Shown here one piece after another: positions 1 through 21,831 of a stretch of 64,000 nt of DNA (the stretch's first letter is position 1; each line of letters begins with the position of its first letter). Made by a program: the position numbers and the translations under genes. The notes beneath the pieces are model-generated. The model was not told where the DNA came from. It did not search any database and saw only the letters and a program-made list of their open reading frames with translations. The DNA is from Pogonophryne albipinna (Eukaryota > Chordata > Actinopteri > Perciformes > Artedidraconidae). The DNA is taken from assembly GCA_028583405.1 (NCBI GenBank), contig CM053252.1, forward strand, positions 34,165,196-34,229,195, read 5' to 3'.

Positions 1-461
1 GCCGTGTTGTGTTAAGGTCAGGAATTAGTGTCTGAATATGGAATACAGGCCTGAGAGGAAAAGAGAGGGCATAAAAGTGGCTGTGCAGAGGGCTAAAATA
101 ACAGTCTGGCTACACTAGTTTCAGCTCCATCTGCTTCTAATTACTCACTATCCTCAAGATGGAGGGGAGAGAGGGGAGCCTACAACAGGAACTCATGTCA
201 GCACTGGGTTACATGACTGACGGAGGCTGGGAAAAAAAACCTTTATTTTCAGAATAGTTACCTGGGAGCTGTGTTTTCATGCATGTCCGTATTTGTGAAT
301 GCTTGTTTGTTTACATACACATATTCCGACCAATCTCCAGTGCTGCTACTACTTATTTAATGCTACAGTGCATGAGGCAGATTTCAAAAGGCCTTTGCAT
401 GCAACACAGATTTTCAATTTGGCCAAGTGAGCAGACAGTGAGCCAATGCTTTTCTATCGTG

Positions 462-609
<148 letters not shown>

Positions 610-949
610 TAAGGACAACACTGATAAGTACAGTATAAAAGGGCTAACATGAGTAGAATACTAATGACTGTGCCAGTGATCCAGTGTTAGCCCACCATGC
701 TAGCTGGCTACCACATGCTACATTGACTCACTCATCACAATGAATTTACTCATAAGCATGAAATAATTGCCACCACAGCCCACTTACTACACAAAGTGAG
801 GAGTGCAGATTATACTATGCTTCGGTAACACTACCCACTTGGGCAGATAGCCACTTCCTGATTAGCATTTCGCTCCGAGGCACTGTCCTAAGGTAATGCT
901 AACCAAAAATGAATATTAGCATTGGTTTTCTAATCTGTGTTGCATTCAA

Positions 950-1312
950 TCTATATCATGGAGAAAAACATGTCTCAGCCACATGATGAAAGCAAACATC
1001 ACAAAACTCCCTCCAGAGGGAGTTTCTCTCCCACACACTCCCCCCTAAAACGCCTCCACTGGACTCCTTTGTTTACTTCCGTAACACTCGTGCTTCTATT
1101 GGCTAGTGCTGGTGGTTGACCAATCACAACAGAGCAGGGCAGCTAATCAATCAGAACAGATGGGCTCTGGTTTCAGACAGAGGGTAAAAAGCAGTGCTGC
1201 AGAACAGGCAGTATGAGAAAAATAAAACCTTTTTTAAATATTAAAGAATGTAAACATGTCACAGTGACACAAAATACAAATATGAACCTGGAAATGACAT
1301 AATATGCCCTCT
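950..1312 (-). mobile_element. TTAA-type MITE fragment (same family as 17.2 kb copy)
   Basis: The right end reads GCCCTCTTTAA. Read on the minus strand it is TTAA followed by AGAGGGCATATTATG, which matches the start of the copy at 17,161. Both copies share the segment about high-ACC... GGTTTCAGACAGAGGGTAAA (written here for the plus strand at about 1170-1190) and the motif GATTGGTCAA or its complement. The left boundary near 950 is approximate and no second TTAA was identified. The family is non-coding. Confidence 0.6.
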
Positions 1313-1316
1313 TTAA

Positions 1317-5043
<3,727 letters not shown>

Positions 5044-5619
5044 CTGGAGTTGGACAGATAGACTGAACAGCATTGGTGTATTGACGCTATGTAAAACTGA
5101 GATCAGCCTGTGTGTCTTTGTCCACCTCTTACCTGAGACTACCTTACTCACTTTGTTTAAGAGGATAGTTCCCACGTAGTGCAGTGACGAATCATTTTTG
5201 TATAGGCCGACCTGAAGTAAGCGTCGCAAGGACTCCCTCGACAAAAGGCAACGTGATTTTTCCATTGGATTTTGGAAAATTGTAGGCAAAACGCATTTAT
5301 GATACTTACAAGTTTTGTTCAGGAGGATAATTTCCGCATATATAAACAGATTTTTGTGAATGCACTTAGCTGAAGTAAAAAGCTTACATAATGCTTTAAC
5401 TGAACCTCATTGCGGTCGCATGGCTGTACGTCAACGCTGCTTAGCTAAAGGCTAACTTGTGTTTGTGTGATGTCGTTTAGCTGTGTATTTAGTCACTTTA
5501 GTCACTTTATATGACACATATCCTCGTGGATTCATCTTCCTATTATACACACATGCATTTCCAAACATTTGGACTACCTATGTTGCAAATGTATTATCTT
5601 TTCAATTTACACACGGCAT

Positions 5620-5918
5620 CTATTGCACGTCTGTCCGTCCTGGGAGAGGGATCCCTCCTCTGTTGCTCTCCCTGAGGTTTCTCTCATGTTTCCTTTAAAC
5701 TGTGGGTTTTCTCCGGAAGTTTTTCCTTGTACGATGTGAGGGTCTAAGGACAGAGGGTCTAAGGACAGAGGGTCTAAGGACAGAGGGTCTAAGGACAGAG
5801 GGTGTCGTATTGTCATACTGATATTTTGTACACACTGTGAAGACCACTGAGACAAATGTAACATTTGTGATATTGGGCTATATAAATAAACATTGATTGA
5901 TTGATTGATTGATTGAAG
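5620..5918 (+). mobile_element. 5'-truncated retroposon 3' tail with (TTGA)n end
   Basis: The segment runs from CTGTCCGTCCTGGGAGAGGG through GTTTTTCCTTGTACGATG to GGGCTATATAAATAAACATT and ends in a TTGATTGATTGATTGATTGA tail. This layout is a common fish non-LTR retrotransposon 3' end with a short-period tail. It is nested in repeat X. The left boundary is approximate. Confidence 0.6.
5740..5799. repeat. 15-bp tandem repeat, four copies
   Basis: The unit GGGTCTAAGGACAGA is repeated four times exactly inside the retroposon tail. Most copies of this kind of tail are expected to carry one such unit, so this looks like a local expansion; that expectation is from memory. Confidence 0.95.
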
Positions 5919-6093
5919 CTTTGAACATGACGAGTGGGGGATTAGTTGACATGTTTTATGACGTGGAACAAATCCTGAAATTCTGTTAAGCTTAGGTGTT
6001 AACCACAAACCTTATTTCTTACTAAAAACACATTTTTGACTTTGAGACCAAGGAATGAGAAGTTCTAAAATGCTAACTCATATCCGAGATTTA

Positions 6094-6879
6094 GACCCCG
6101 TTTACACAAGGACGAAACAGGTTGTATCCGCATAGTTTCTCTTGCGTTCAGCCCTTTCGTTTACACGAGGCCGTAACGCAAAAGATAACGGGTCCCAAGG
6201 TGGATAGATTTGCAAACGAAATGCTCTGCGGAGTCAAACGGATCCGTCTGTACGCCTCTATACGATCATTTTCTGATAACGATGAAATAGCCCCGCCTCC
6301 CTCTCCCTGCGTCTCCCTCTCCCCACGTCTCCTGCTCAGAGGTCAGCTGCTGGGCTGTCAGGAGAGGGGGAGGAAAAGAGAGGCTCCGTTTATTATTCTT
6401 ATATTATTATATAGAGTCATTATCAATTTGTTTTAAAGCTCAATAAATAACAAAGAAGAACTCTGACCGGCACTTTTCTAATTTTCTCCGGAAGATTAAA
6501 ACTTCAACGGACATGTTGACTGGCGGAAAAAAAAACTCTGCCGCACGGTTCCCTCGTCCCTTGGAAGAGGCCGAGAGGTGGGTGTTTTTCATCTGCTGGT
6601 GGACTACCGGAGAGATTTACAGCAGGAGCACATGCCGTCCACCACGGAGAATAAACAGAAGGGCAACCATGGCAACCATGCTCCGGGGTCTTCTTCGCTG
6701 CTTTTGGTGTATTTTGTGGCGGCGACTTACAGTCCCGGCCTATGTACTACAGCGTTTCCAGCGGGTCGAGCGGTCTCGTGTGAACGGACACGTTAAAAGA
6801 ATCGAATGCGTGTGAACGGAAGCCTTTTTTGAAAACTCATACGGTGCGTAAACGCAAATGTTCCCGTGTAAATGGGGTC
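6094..6879. mobile_element. PIF/Harbinger-like MITE, 786 bp
   Basis: Terminal inverted repeats: left GACCCCGTTTACACAAGG, right (complement) GACCCCATTTACACGGG. It is flanked by a 3-bp TTA duplication at 6091-6093 and 6880-6882. Removing it restores the repeat X sequence found in copies 2 and 3, which supports the boundaries. Frames of about 100 codons inside show no transposase motif, so it is non-autonomous. Confidence 0.75.
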
Positions 6880-6935
6880 TTAAGGAGCCATACCCACACA
6901 ACTCTATTTACCAAACTGTAAGTGTTTTTATATAA

Positions 6936-8146
<1,211 letters not shown>

Positions 8147-8271
8147 AACAGGGTGCAAAGAACCTAACACATTTGAAAAACAACTTGAATGGATGCACAG
8201 GGATGGCAGGATTCAAATAAATTGCATAAAAATTGCATGAAAAAAGGTGTATACACATAGAGTGGGTCCCC

Positions 8272-9407
<1,136 letters not shown>

Positions 9408-9854
9408 CAAGGGCTCCCTCAACAGAATCAATGGGATTTATCCATTGGAATTCTAAACCTTGCAGATAATAAGATTTTTGGCATGTTTATGATACTAACT
9501 ACGTTTTGTTTGGCAGGATTATCTCCACATACAATACTACTTTTATAATAGCTGAAGCATAAATGCAATCGCCAGAATTATTCAAGCTAACGTTCCACTT
9601 TAAACAAGCTTCATCACCATCGCTAAACCAACAGCGCTTTGACATTTAGCAGTATCCTTGTTAGCAAGTGCCATTTTTCGGACATAAAAGCTTCAGATGT
9701 TAACCACTGACATAATGTCATAGAACAAAATGTCAGGCATCTATCAAAATCAGGTTCAAATAAAGGTGGACTTTGAGATGAGGGAACCCAGAAGTGGTAA
9801 AAAAACTCCATTCCAGGATTTACGACTCATTCATGCAATTCTATTATTACTCTG

Positions 9855-9855
<1 letters not shown>
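9408..9855 (+). mobile_element. Interspersed repeat family X, copy 2
   Basis: It contains GGGCTCCCTCAACAGAATC, TTATCCATTGGAATTC, GTTTATGATACTAACTACG, then GAGGGAACCCAGAAGTGG and GACTCATTCATGCAA. These align in the same order with copies at 5226 and 56432. This is the least interrupted copy in the window and gives a family length of roughly 450 bp. Confidence 0.65.

Positions 9856-9857
<2 letters not shown>

Positions 9858-9902
<45 letters not shown>
9858..9902. repeat. (TA)n microsatellite
   Basis: About 22 TA units directly downstream of repeat X copy 2. Confidence 0.9.
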
Positions 9903-13339
<3,437 letters not shown>

Positions 13340-13760
13340 GCATGAGGTGTGTTACAGTACTATTTGTACGGACACTTTCTCCAATTACCCACCGTCCCCA
13401 AAGAAACCATTGGTATTCACTACAATGAGCTAAACAATGTGTGTGAGCTCTCCAACTACCTTCAGCTCTGCCAAATAGGAAGCTCACATTGTGACAAAAA
13501 AGCTAAACTATGCCAGCAGCTGCCATTTCCAAAAGCTAATGATGGAAATAATCTCCCTCTCTGCATCGGCCCCCCTCTTTCTCAGAGGTTAAGAGGAGAT
13601 GAATAATCACTCATTTGCGAGGCAACAAGTGAGGGAGCTGAGTGTGCTGCATAAACATTTTCCCGGATGTAATTTTCTCTGCCGGTCTTTTGGCTTTTCC
13701 CAGTAGGACGGTGCCCAACGCCCAGGAGGAAATCGTTTAGGCTCCATAAGTGCCAAATTG
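13340..13760. promoter_or_regulatory. Candidate conserved non-coding block
   Basis: A repeat-free stretch of balanced composition between AT-rich, decayed sequence. It contains GCAGCTGCCATTTCC, GATGAATAATCACTC and GCATAAACATTTTCC, resembling E-box, homeodomain and forkhead-type sites. This is a call from texture alone; no alignment was possible. Confidence 0.3.
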
Positions 13761-16266
13761 TATCCTGGTTTTCCAGAGTTTTCCTGCCTGTTCTGGCTCA
13801 GGGCTTTTCCTGTGGTGGGATTGTGTCATGTGTTTTGCGTGTGTGGATACTGGTACGGATTTAAGTGTGTTATGAATTGTGGCTTTCAAAACTTAAGAGG
13901 GAGTTGGCCTAAGATGACAATACCTTAGTCAGTGAAGCAAGCATTGGAAAGGGAAGATGAAGACAAAAGAAATGGACACACGAGAAAATGAAATAAAACA
14001 AAATGAGCGTGAAACTTAAGTGAGAAGTTCCCACTTCCTCAGGCGCCTCTGTGTTCACTCAGCTGTATCCGTACACATGATAAAATCCCTGAGAATATGT
14101 GTTCTTGCTAGCTTGTGTGCCATTGCTGCGTTCTTACATGGGTGTGTGTTTGTGAGCACGTGTTTGTGTGTCTACCATGTGTTCCTGATTTGCAGAAAAA
14201 GACTGGAACTGCTTGCTGCTTCATTAGGTCATATTTGTTTATCAGACAAAGTACAAGGCAGCTGATGTTCGACACAAATGCTTTATTTACTGAGCATTAA
14301 TAAAATTAAGACTGAAGATTTATGTAAAATTGCTAATGTTGGTGCTGGGGACCGTAGTTTTCCTTGGGCTCCTTTAACATACATGTTAATGCAGCAACCC
14401 AAACAGCATTTAAAATGCCTGATATTTGTATCAATTGTTTTTCTCAATAATTGTGCAGCTCTGGTTCAGATTCTGTTCTAGACTGTCTTCAAACACATCC
14501 AAGTTAATAGGAGTGATGTTATTTTGTGTGTGTTCAATGGCTCTTGTTTAAAAGGTTGTATGTGCCACATAAAACATGAATACGTCACTGACCAGTTCAT
14601 TGTGTGCTCCTTAATTTCAGTAAACAAATATGGTGTGTTTGCAAAGACTGGCAACTTCTAGCTCGAGCCAGTGATATTGTTACTCCCTGTATTTCACTAA
14701 ATTAAGTCCACATTTCCCATAAAGCCTGCTGCTTCCTGCGGTAAAGAGGATGTTGATTCTTCGGTCAAAGGTTTCCTCTTTAAGGGTTTAAATATGTTGA
14801 TTTCTTTTTGTAATCACCAGTTTGTTAGCATGTTGATACATTTTACCTGGATAAACAACAGAGAACAGGTAGTTCAAGCTCTTAACAACATCTGTAAGTG
14901 TCTAAAACATTGACATGCATCCTGTAGGGGTGAGGCATTAGTGCAGTAAATGTGGTGGACCAGATAAAACTGCATTAGACCTAAGTTGATTTAGTCATTT
15001 CTAAATGAGGTCTGATAGCCTGGATGGTTTAATGTTTTACTATAGGAAGCTCAAAAAAGGGTTAGGGTTCAGGTTAGGGTTAGAGAAGACCTGTCCATTA
15101 TCATAGACTGAAGGATGTATTCCTGCAAATAACTACATTTTGACAGACCACTGAAGCCCAAAAGAGATCAACTGAGAGCATTTATTCTAAGCAGACACAA
15201 CATCAGGACTGGGTAAAGAAAAACTGTGGGAAATTAATATTTGCCTAGGAAATTCATATATAAATTATTCAATTTTTTTCCCCTTCGTTTCATGCAATTA
15301 CAAAATTAAGTAAAAAACCTAAAGATGTGTTGGAAGACAAAAGAATAGAGAGCTCAGTAGAAGCAAATGAGAAAACATACACACTCTACACAACCCAATA
15401 CACAAACACACACACTTGAGTTCAGCACAATGGTTGAGGAATTTCTCTGAGCCCTAAGGAGGAGGAGACAGAGACAGACAGAACACAATTAGTAGCAACT
15501 TGTCACAACTTTGTTCCTACAACTGTGTATGTAGAGTGTGTGTGTGTGTGTGTGTGCACAGTGTGTGACACTTGCCCTCCCGCACAGCTCATTTATTGGA
15601 TTAGAGCGAGACTGACCAGTGGGGATGTGGCTGGCCGGCGCCAGGGCCCGCTCTGAGGCTTCACAGCCTAGTTAGCTATTATGCTAAGCTAAACTCCCAC
15701 TCCTGATGCTTTAGGGGGGAAGCGCCACTGCCATTGGGGGGAAAGGGTGCTTGTTACTGGGGCCAAGGTGCCATGCGAGCAGGCGTCTCCTGGAGGGGAG
15801 AGGGTGCTTGGACTAATTATAAGGGAAAACCCCCGATTACAAGAGGAGGAAGACAGGGATTGGAGGGGTACTGGAGGGAAGGATGGAAACACTACAGCGG
15901 AAGCCAGGCGTGGAAATGCCATGACTGGCAGTCAGTGACAATATCCCCGTCAAACACACACACAAACACACACACAGAAATACACACACCAGACAGCGTA
16001 CCTTCTGAGGTGCCGCCTGTCACCCATTCTCGTCTTTCCAGAGGGATAATTGTATTAAGTGTGTGTGTTAGCCCAGTGGCTGAGTTAGCCCAGTGGCTGA
16101 TGGCATACACACACATACACACACACAGCCACTGAGTCAAATATACAAACATAAAGCCAGGTGGAGCATATATAAGCATAGCCGTTAGATGAAAGGCTAC
16201 TGGAGCTTTAATAGAGTCTTAGCAAAATGGGGTAAAGCTGCTGTCGATGGTAAGAACCAGAAACAC

Positions 16267-16301
<35 letters not shown>

Positions 16302-16405
16302 AACACAAACACACCAACTGAAGGCTTTAAATGCAGTCTATAAGTGTGAGTGCTTTGTTTGTTCAGAGAACTACTCACACAAGCATGTATTTAATGTAGG
16401 CAGGC
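13761..16405. other. Intronic stretch without recognised gene
   Basis: Contains a GC-richer patch at about 15,600-15,930, a (TG)n at about 15,537-15,556, a 17-bp tandem doubling GTTAGCCCAGTGGCTGA at about 16,067-16,100, and a short CA tract at about 16,272-16,299. No coding match. Confidence 0.45.
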
Positions 16406-17156
<751 letters not shown>

Positions 17157-17160
17157 TTAA

Positions 17161-18165
17161 AGAGGAAATATTATGTTCATTTGAAGGTTCATATTTGTAT
17201 GTTGTGCCCCTACTGGAACACGTTTAAATGTTTTTATGTTTAAAGGGTCTGCAGCACCTCTTTTTACCCTCTGTCTGAAACCAGAGCCCAGTCTGCTCTG
17301 ATTGGTTAGCTGGCCAGCTCTGTTGTGATTGGTCAATAGCTTAAAAATGTCTTACACCTTAGCAGCGCAAGTGTTACATAAGCCGCTTTCACACCAAGTA
17401 CTTTGCCGTACTTAGTTCCCAGTACTTAGTCCCGCCGAACTCTTTAGTCCCGGAACTGTCCTAGTAGATCGCGTTCACACCAGAATAAGTCACTGAGGGA
17501 GGATTACGCAAATGAAGCCGCTGACGTCACTTCTTCTTCTTCTGCTGCTTTGGGTTTACTGGCAGGCCGCAAACAACTTCATGGCGTATACTGCAACCCG
17601 AAGTCCCGGAGTCATCTCCACCCGAAGTCCCGGGTAAATCGCCAGAAGCACCGACACCTCCTCATCACTCCACCGCTCCCACGTTTTATTTTGTGTTGCC
17701 ATAAGTTAGTCTCTCTCCGTTGGTGTGCATTAGTAGCTAATGCTAATAATGCTAATGCGAGCAAATAAAATGGCGGCTTCACAAAACCTTTCGGAGTTTT
17801 ATGGGGCGTGGTTGGCAATTCGCCCAGCCAATCAGAAATTGGAACCTTTTCCTCCCCAGGAAAGTCCCACCTCTATAGCAGGGACTGAAAAGGGGTGAAA
17901 AGGTTCGCATGAACTAGGTTCTAGTTCCAGATCTTTTTGGTGTGAACGCAAAATCCCAAGAACTATCGGAAATATTCCTGGGAAAAGTACTCCGGTGTGA
18001 AAGCGCCTATAGTGATCCCATTATGTCATCAAAGTAAACAAAGAAGTCCAATGGATGCTTTTCAGGCAGGGGGATTTTAGCCTTTGCAGACCATTTACAT
18101 GCACACAAATGTATATAACATACTACAGGTAGGGGAAAAACACTCACTAACACAGGATAATGCCA
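17161..18165 (+). mobile_element. TTAA-type MITE, interrupted by a second MITE
   Basis: It starts after TTAA (17,157-17,160) with AGAGGAAATATTATG and contains TGTCTGAAACCAGAGCCCA and TGATTGGTTAGCTGG, the complement of the copy at 950-1312. It continues past the inserted MITE with GATCCCATTATGTCATC and GCAGACCATTTACATGCA. The right end near 18,165 is worn and approximate. Confidence 0.6.
17381..18008. mobile_element. Nested MITE, 628 bp, with 3-bp ATA duplication
   Basis: Terminal inverted repeats: left AGCCGCTTTCACACCAAGTAC without gaps over the first 15 bases, right (complement) AGGCGCTTTCACACCGGAG. It is flanked by ATA at 17,378-17,380 and 18,009-18,011. A 3-bp duplication suggests PIF/Harbinger, though ATA is not the usual TWA. 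It contains no transposase. Confidence 0.65.
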
Positions 18166-20018
18166 AAAAAAGAGCTGGTTCTTATCTTCACAGCTTTGGC
18201 CATCATCTCAGTATGTCTAGTGAGCAAAATAATTCAACCTATTACGTCTAACAACAATAAAGAAGTACATCAAATATTTGTATGCTAGTTGTTTGGTTGG
18301 AATTTGGCCAAATGTAAGCTGGTTCTGCCAAAGAGGAAATCCAACCCACATGTTATTTGAGCCCTTAAAGGCAGCACCCTTACAAAACGTACCCGAGAAA
18401 CTTCAATTAGAATAAATAATGTTGCTGTTCTGCAATATTTGACGTGCTCTATCAAATACAGTCACATTGACCAAAAACACATTTCAGTTGTATGGTTTTT
18501 TGAAAGAGGACAATCTTAGTTTTCAAATAATAAAAGGGAGTCAACAGGGAACTTTTAAAAATTTGAAAAAAAAGTGGGAGAGAATAATTGGATGTGACGG
18601 ACAGTTTGGAAGGTATCAGCTAAAGCACTTAAAAGTAGCAGCACCGACAAAATGGCCAACAGTCTATTGAATGTACCTGCTCAGTCTGGCAACAACGCAA
18701 AACCTCCAGACGCACACCACTACTGTCTCAACATGCACAACAAACTAGAGGAATGGCAAGAAAAGGACAAAGGGAAGCAGATCTGTCTAAGAAAGCTGTC
18801 ACTTTGCCTCTGCTATGATCTTCAGCAAAAGATACAAGGCTCTGCAGCCGCAACATGCTAACGTGTGCTAGTGCTGCCACAACTGCTATCCATCAGTGAG
18901 TCCAAGCCTGAGACAAAATGTGTGTGTTTGTTTCAGAAAGACAAAGGTGTGCTTTTTTCTGTCCAAGCAACTGAATCTCTGTTTCTGAAAGTGTCATTCT
19001 TTGCAGACGATGGTTCTTTTGCTGATGTACCGTTTCTCCTCCTTCCTGTTTTAGTTTTTTAGTTTGAGTGAGTCAGAATACATATCTGCAATATCTTTGG
19101 ACAGTACTTGCAAATGAATCAAGAAGCATCTACAGTATAAAGCAATCCTGTGTGTATTTTGATGTATATCCTCCGCAATCCTCGAGAACCATTTACCAAA
19201 TCTACAGTATACTTGGCTGCTGTATTGCTGGGGCCCCAACAGCGTGTGGTAATACATTTGGTGCAATTTGGACCCATTCAATATTCATTAACTTTAAATG
19301 AACTAGCCAGCTGGCTCTTTATAGAAGTGGGATAGGGATTCAGGGCTCTTGTCTTAATAAGCAGGCTAACCATGGCTTATTGACTGGCCTTCATTTTTGC
19401 TGCCAAACGCTGGATAACTAATGTTAAAACCAAAATAGTTTTCACTACCCTGGAGTCATCACGAGCAGATAACTTGGTGAAAGCAAAGTCGAACTACAGT
19501 ATATTTCACAGATGTTCTGGCCCCAATCAGCCCAAATGTGGGTGCGCCAGCAGCACTAGCTTAATTTAGTAAAAAGTCATAGAGGTGGAAAAACTGACGT
19601 AATACACAAACAATCAATAAACCTCACACTTCATAAATGTTATGGATTTAAGGAAGATATGCCTATGTTTTGGAAAGTCCATTCCCCATTTCGTTGCAGG
19701 CTTTCTACTATAGATCTGTAGATTCCAAGCCTAAATCATGATCACTACTATGTCATTTGAGCCAAAATACAGCTATTTTCGCAGGATCTGTAGCAATCCC
19801 TCTAACAGGTGAATTAAGGGTGACGTACATTTGGTGACCTGTCCCTTAAATACATTAATGAAACACATTTAAAATTATTTTGACTTTAAACTTTGACCTT
19901 TAAAATTTATTTGTGTAACATAGTCAGTTTTTGTTTTAGGGAAAATGTGTTCTCTAAGAGCAGTTAACACACTCACTGTATGAAACAAATGACAAGTATT
20001 TTTCTTACATTAGATAAA
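18166..20018. other. Intronic stretch without recognised gene
   Basis: AT-rich, with several frames of 60-77 codons that show no motif and no splice context. Confidence 0.5.
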
Positions 20019-20311
20019 ACGAGGGGTCATGTATGGTAACCCTTGTTATATAAGCACAGGCGGAGCCCTCTACTGGACTCTATGGGTACTACCTTATCAT
20101 GCAAGCATTCACCTACTGAGACTTCTATCGACGTAGCCGGCCCGGGGCGGGCCTACCTGAATACGCGTGCATCCCACCGTATAAAAGGAGGCCTCGCCTC
20201 CTGACTGTCATCCTACACCTCTCTTCAGCGAGCGGTATAGGACAGACAGTGCCCGAGTAGAGGGCTCCGCCTATGCTTATATAACAAGGGTTACCATACG
20301 TAACCCCTCGT
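20019..20311. repeat. Inverted repeat with 55-bp arms
   Basis: The left arm (20,019-20,073) begins ACGAGGGGTCATGTATGG and the right arm (20,257-20,311) is its near-perfect complement, beginning GTAGAGGGCTCCGCCTAT and ending TAACCCCTCGT. The interior carries GTATAAAAGGAGGC, a good TATA-box match, at about 20,179. It looks like an element terminus or a small foldback unit. Class unknown. Confidence 0.75.
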
Positions 20312-20669
20312 TATATCTCTCACAGGCTCGATGTATACACGCGCTGTCGTCCAACAACACCGTTCCACCCCACTGCCCCTGACCGGCTTTCTGGTTAGCA
20401 GCCGCTGCACCTCACTCTCCTCTACCTCGGTTGTAACCGTGGAGAAGTCTGGGCTGTGGCTGACAGAGCACACTCTGACTCGCTTACCTCGTGAAAGGTG
20501 TGCTCGGAAAACAGTGTTGAGGGCTCACAGTCAGGAGGCGAGGCCTCCTTTTATACGGTGAGATGCGCGCACATTCAGGTAGGCCGCCCCAGGGCCGGCT
20601 ACATCTATAGAAGTCTAAGTAGGTGAATGCTTGCATGATAAGGTAGTACCCATAGAGTCCAGTAGAGGG
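20066..20669. repeat. Inverted pair of 143-bp promoter-like modules
   Basis: Positions 20,066-20,208 and 20,527-20,669 are reverse complements over about 143 bp with scattered mismatches. Each holds GTATAAAAGGAGGCCTCG, facing one another. Both are GC-rich with internal GGCCGGC-like palindromes. The two sequences diverge immediately after CTGACTGT. It may be the remains of two head-to-head retroelement promoters or LTR parts; this is inference. Confidence 0.6.
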
Positions 20670-20682
20670 CGGAGCCTGTGAG

Positions 20683-20712
20683 AGTGGGAATGCTGTTAAC
20701 AGCATTCCCACT
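20683..20712. repeat. Perfect 30-bp palindrome
   Basis: The half-site AGTGGGAATGCTGTT is followed directly by its exact complement, with no spacer. Confidence 0.95.
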
Positions 20713-21776
20713 AACTGTTATTCTACGGACGAAAAGTTTATTATTCCGCCTTCCGACTTATTTTGGTCCTCTTCTCCTCCCGCATTGAACATCGCAGAAA
20801 CTCCGTTCAAACATCAAAACGTTCAGCTCGGTCGGGAATCGTAGGCTAGTACTTTTCTCATTCATAACTTACATAATTCCACAGATACATCCCATAATAC
20901 ATCACATTTTTAACCATTGAAGTCAATGGAGAAAATCTTCAACTTCAACAAATCTTCATGCGACTTCAACTGCTAACTGTTCATTCATACTTTCACTCAG
21001 AAACCTCATTCCAACTTTAAAATGTTACACATCTTTCTGACATTATTCGTGTAAAACAACTTTTAAATCTGATTCTTACTTTTAAAGATATTAAACATTG
21101 TTCAGACCTTGTTAAAGAGGTTTTCTTCAGATTTTAACATTAACTAGAGTGCGTGATGTCACAGCTAGAGTGGAGGAAATCTTGAAATATGCCTTCATAT
21201 TTTTTTTTAAAACTGCCATATTTCCCAAACCCTGCATTCCTGAGACATAATTTTTCATGACAAACATAGGAAAACAACTCGTAGCTTAAAAAATGACAAA
21301 TAATTAAGCAAAATAATTAAACAAAATGCCTCTTGAGGGCATGAAGTGACAAAAACATTCAAAATTCCTCCATTAAACCCCATTGTAATTTCAGGCTGAT
21401 ATTTCCTCACGGCAGCAGCCGCACACCTTTAGTTAAACTGCCAAAAAGGCCACATTATTAACCCGAAACTACACAAAAATTACACTTCAGATGCTCAACT
21501 TCCTTGACATGCTTCACGTTTTGAAATTTCACAGATATCTGTTACGGTTCTTCCACAAAACGTTCACATGTAAGATGTTCATCTCTCATTCAGAACAATG
21601 GAAACCTGTGATCTCTGGACGCCTCATTAGCTCAAATATAAACACCTGTGTAATGGAACACGATGATGTCATCACTCCAATTGACATGCTCAGAGCAGCA
21701 GACTTCAGATAATGGTTAATGGTCCTGCCCTCAACAGCTCTACGTCAATTCTGGGGTGTCATCATCATATGACGAA

Positions 21777-21831
21777 GGTCAAGAGAAGAGAGAGAGAAGA
21801 GAGAGAGGGCGATCAAGAGAAGAGAGAGAGT
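21777..21831. repeat. Purine-rich (GA)n-type tract
   Basis: AGAGAAGAGAGAGAGAAGAG-type sequence, broken once by GGGCGATC, inside the Helitron-like element. Confidence 0.85.

Larger units (their letters stand above)
5226..6935 (+). mobile_element. Interspersed repeat family X, copy 1, carrying two nested insertions
   Basis: The beginning (CTCCCTCGACAAAAGG, then TTTTTCCATTGGATTTTGG) matches copies at 9408 and 56432. The family resumes after each insertion: GTTAACCACAAACCTTAT at about 5998, then AGGAGCCATACCCACACA at 6883, which aligns with AGGACTCATTCCTGCA in copy 3. The interruptions are a retroposon 3' tail at about 5620-5918 and a Harbinger-like MITE at 6094-6879. The class of family X is unknown and I see no coding capacity. 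Confidence 0.65.
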
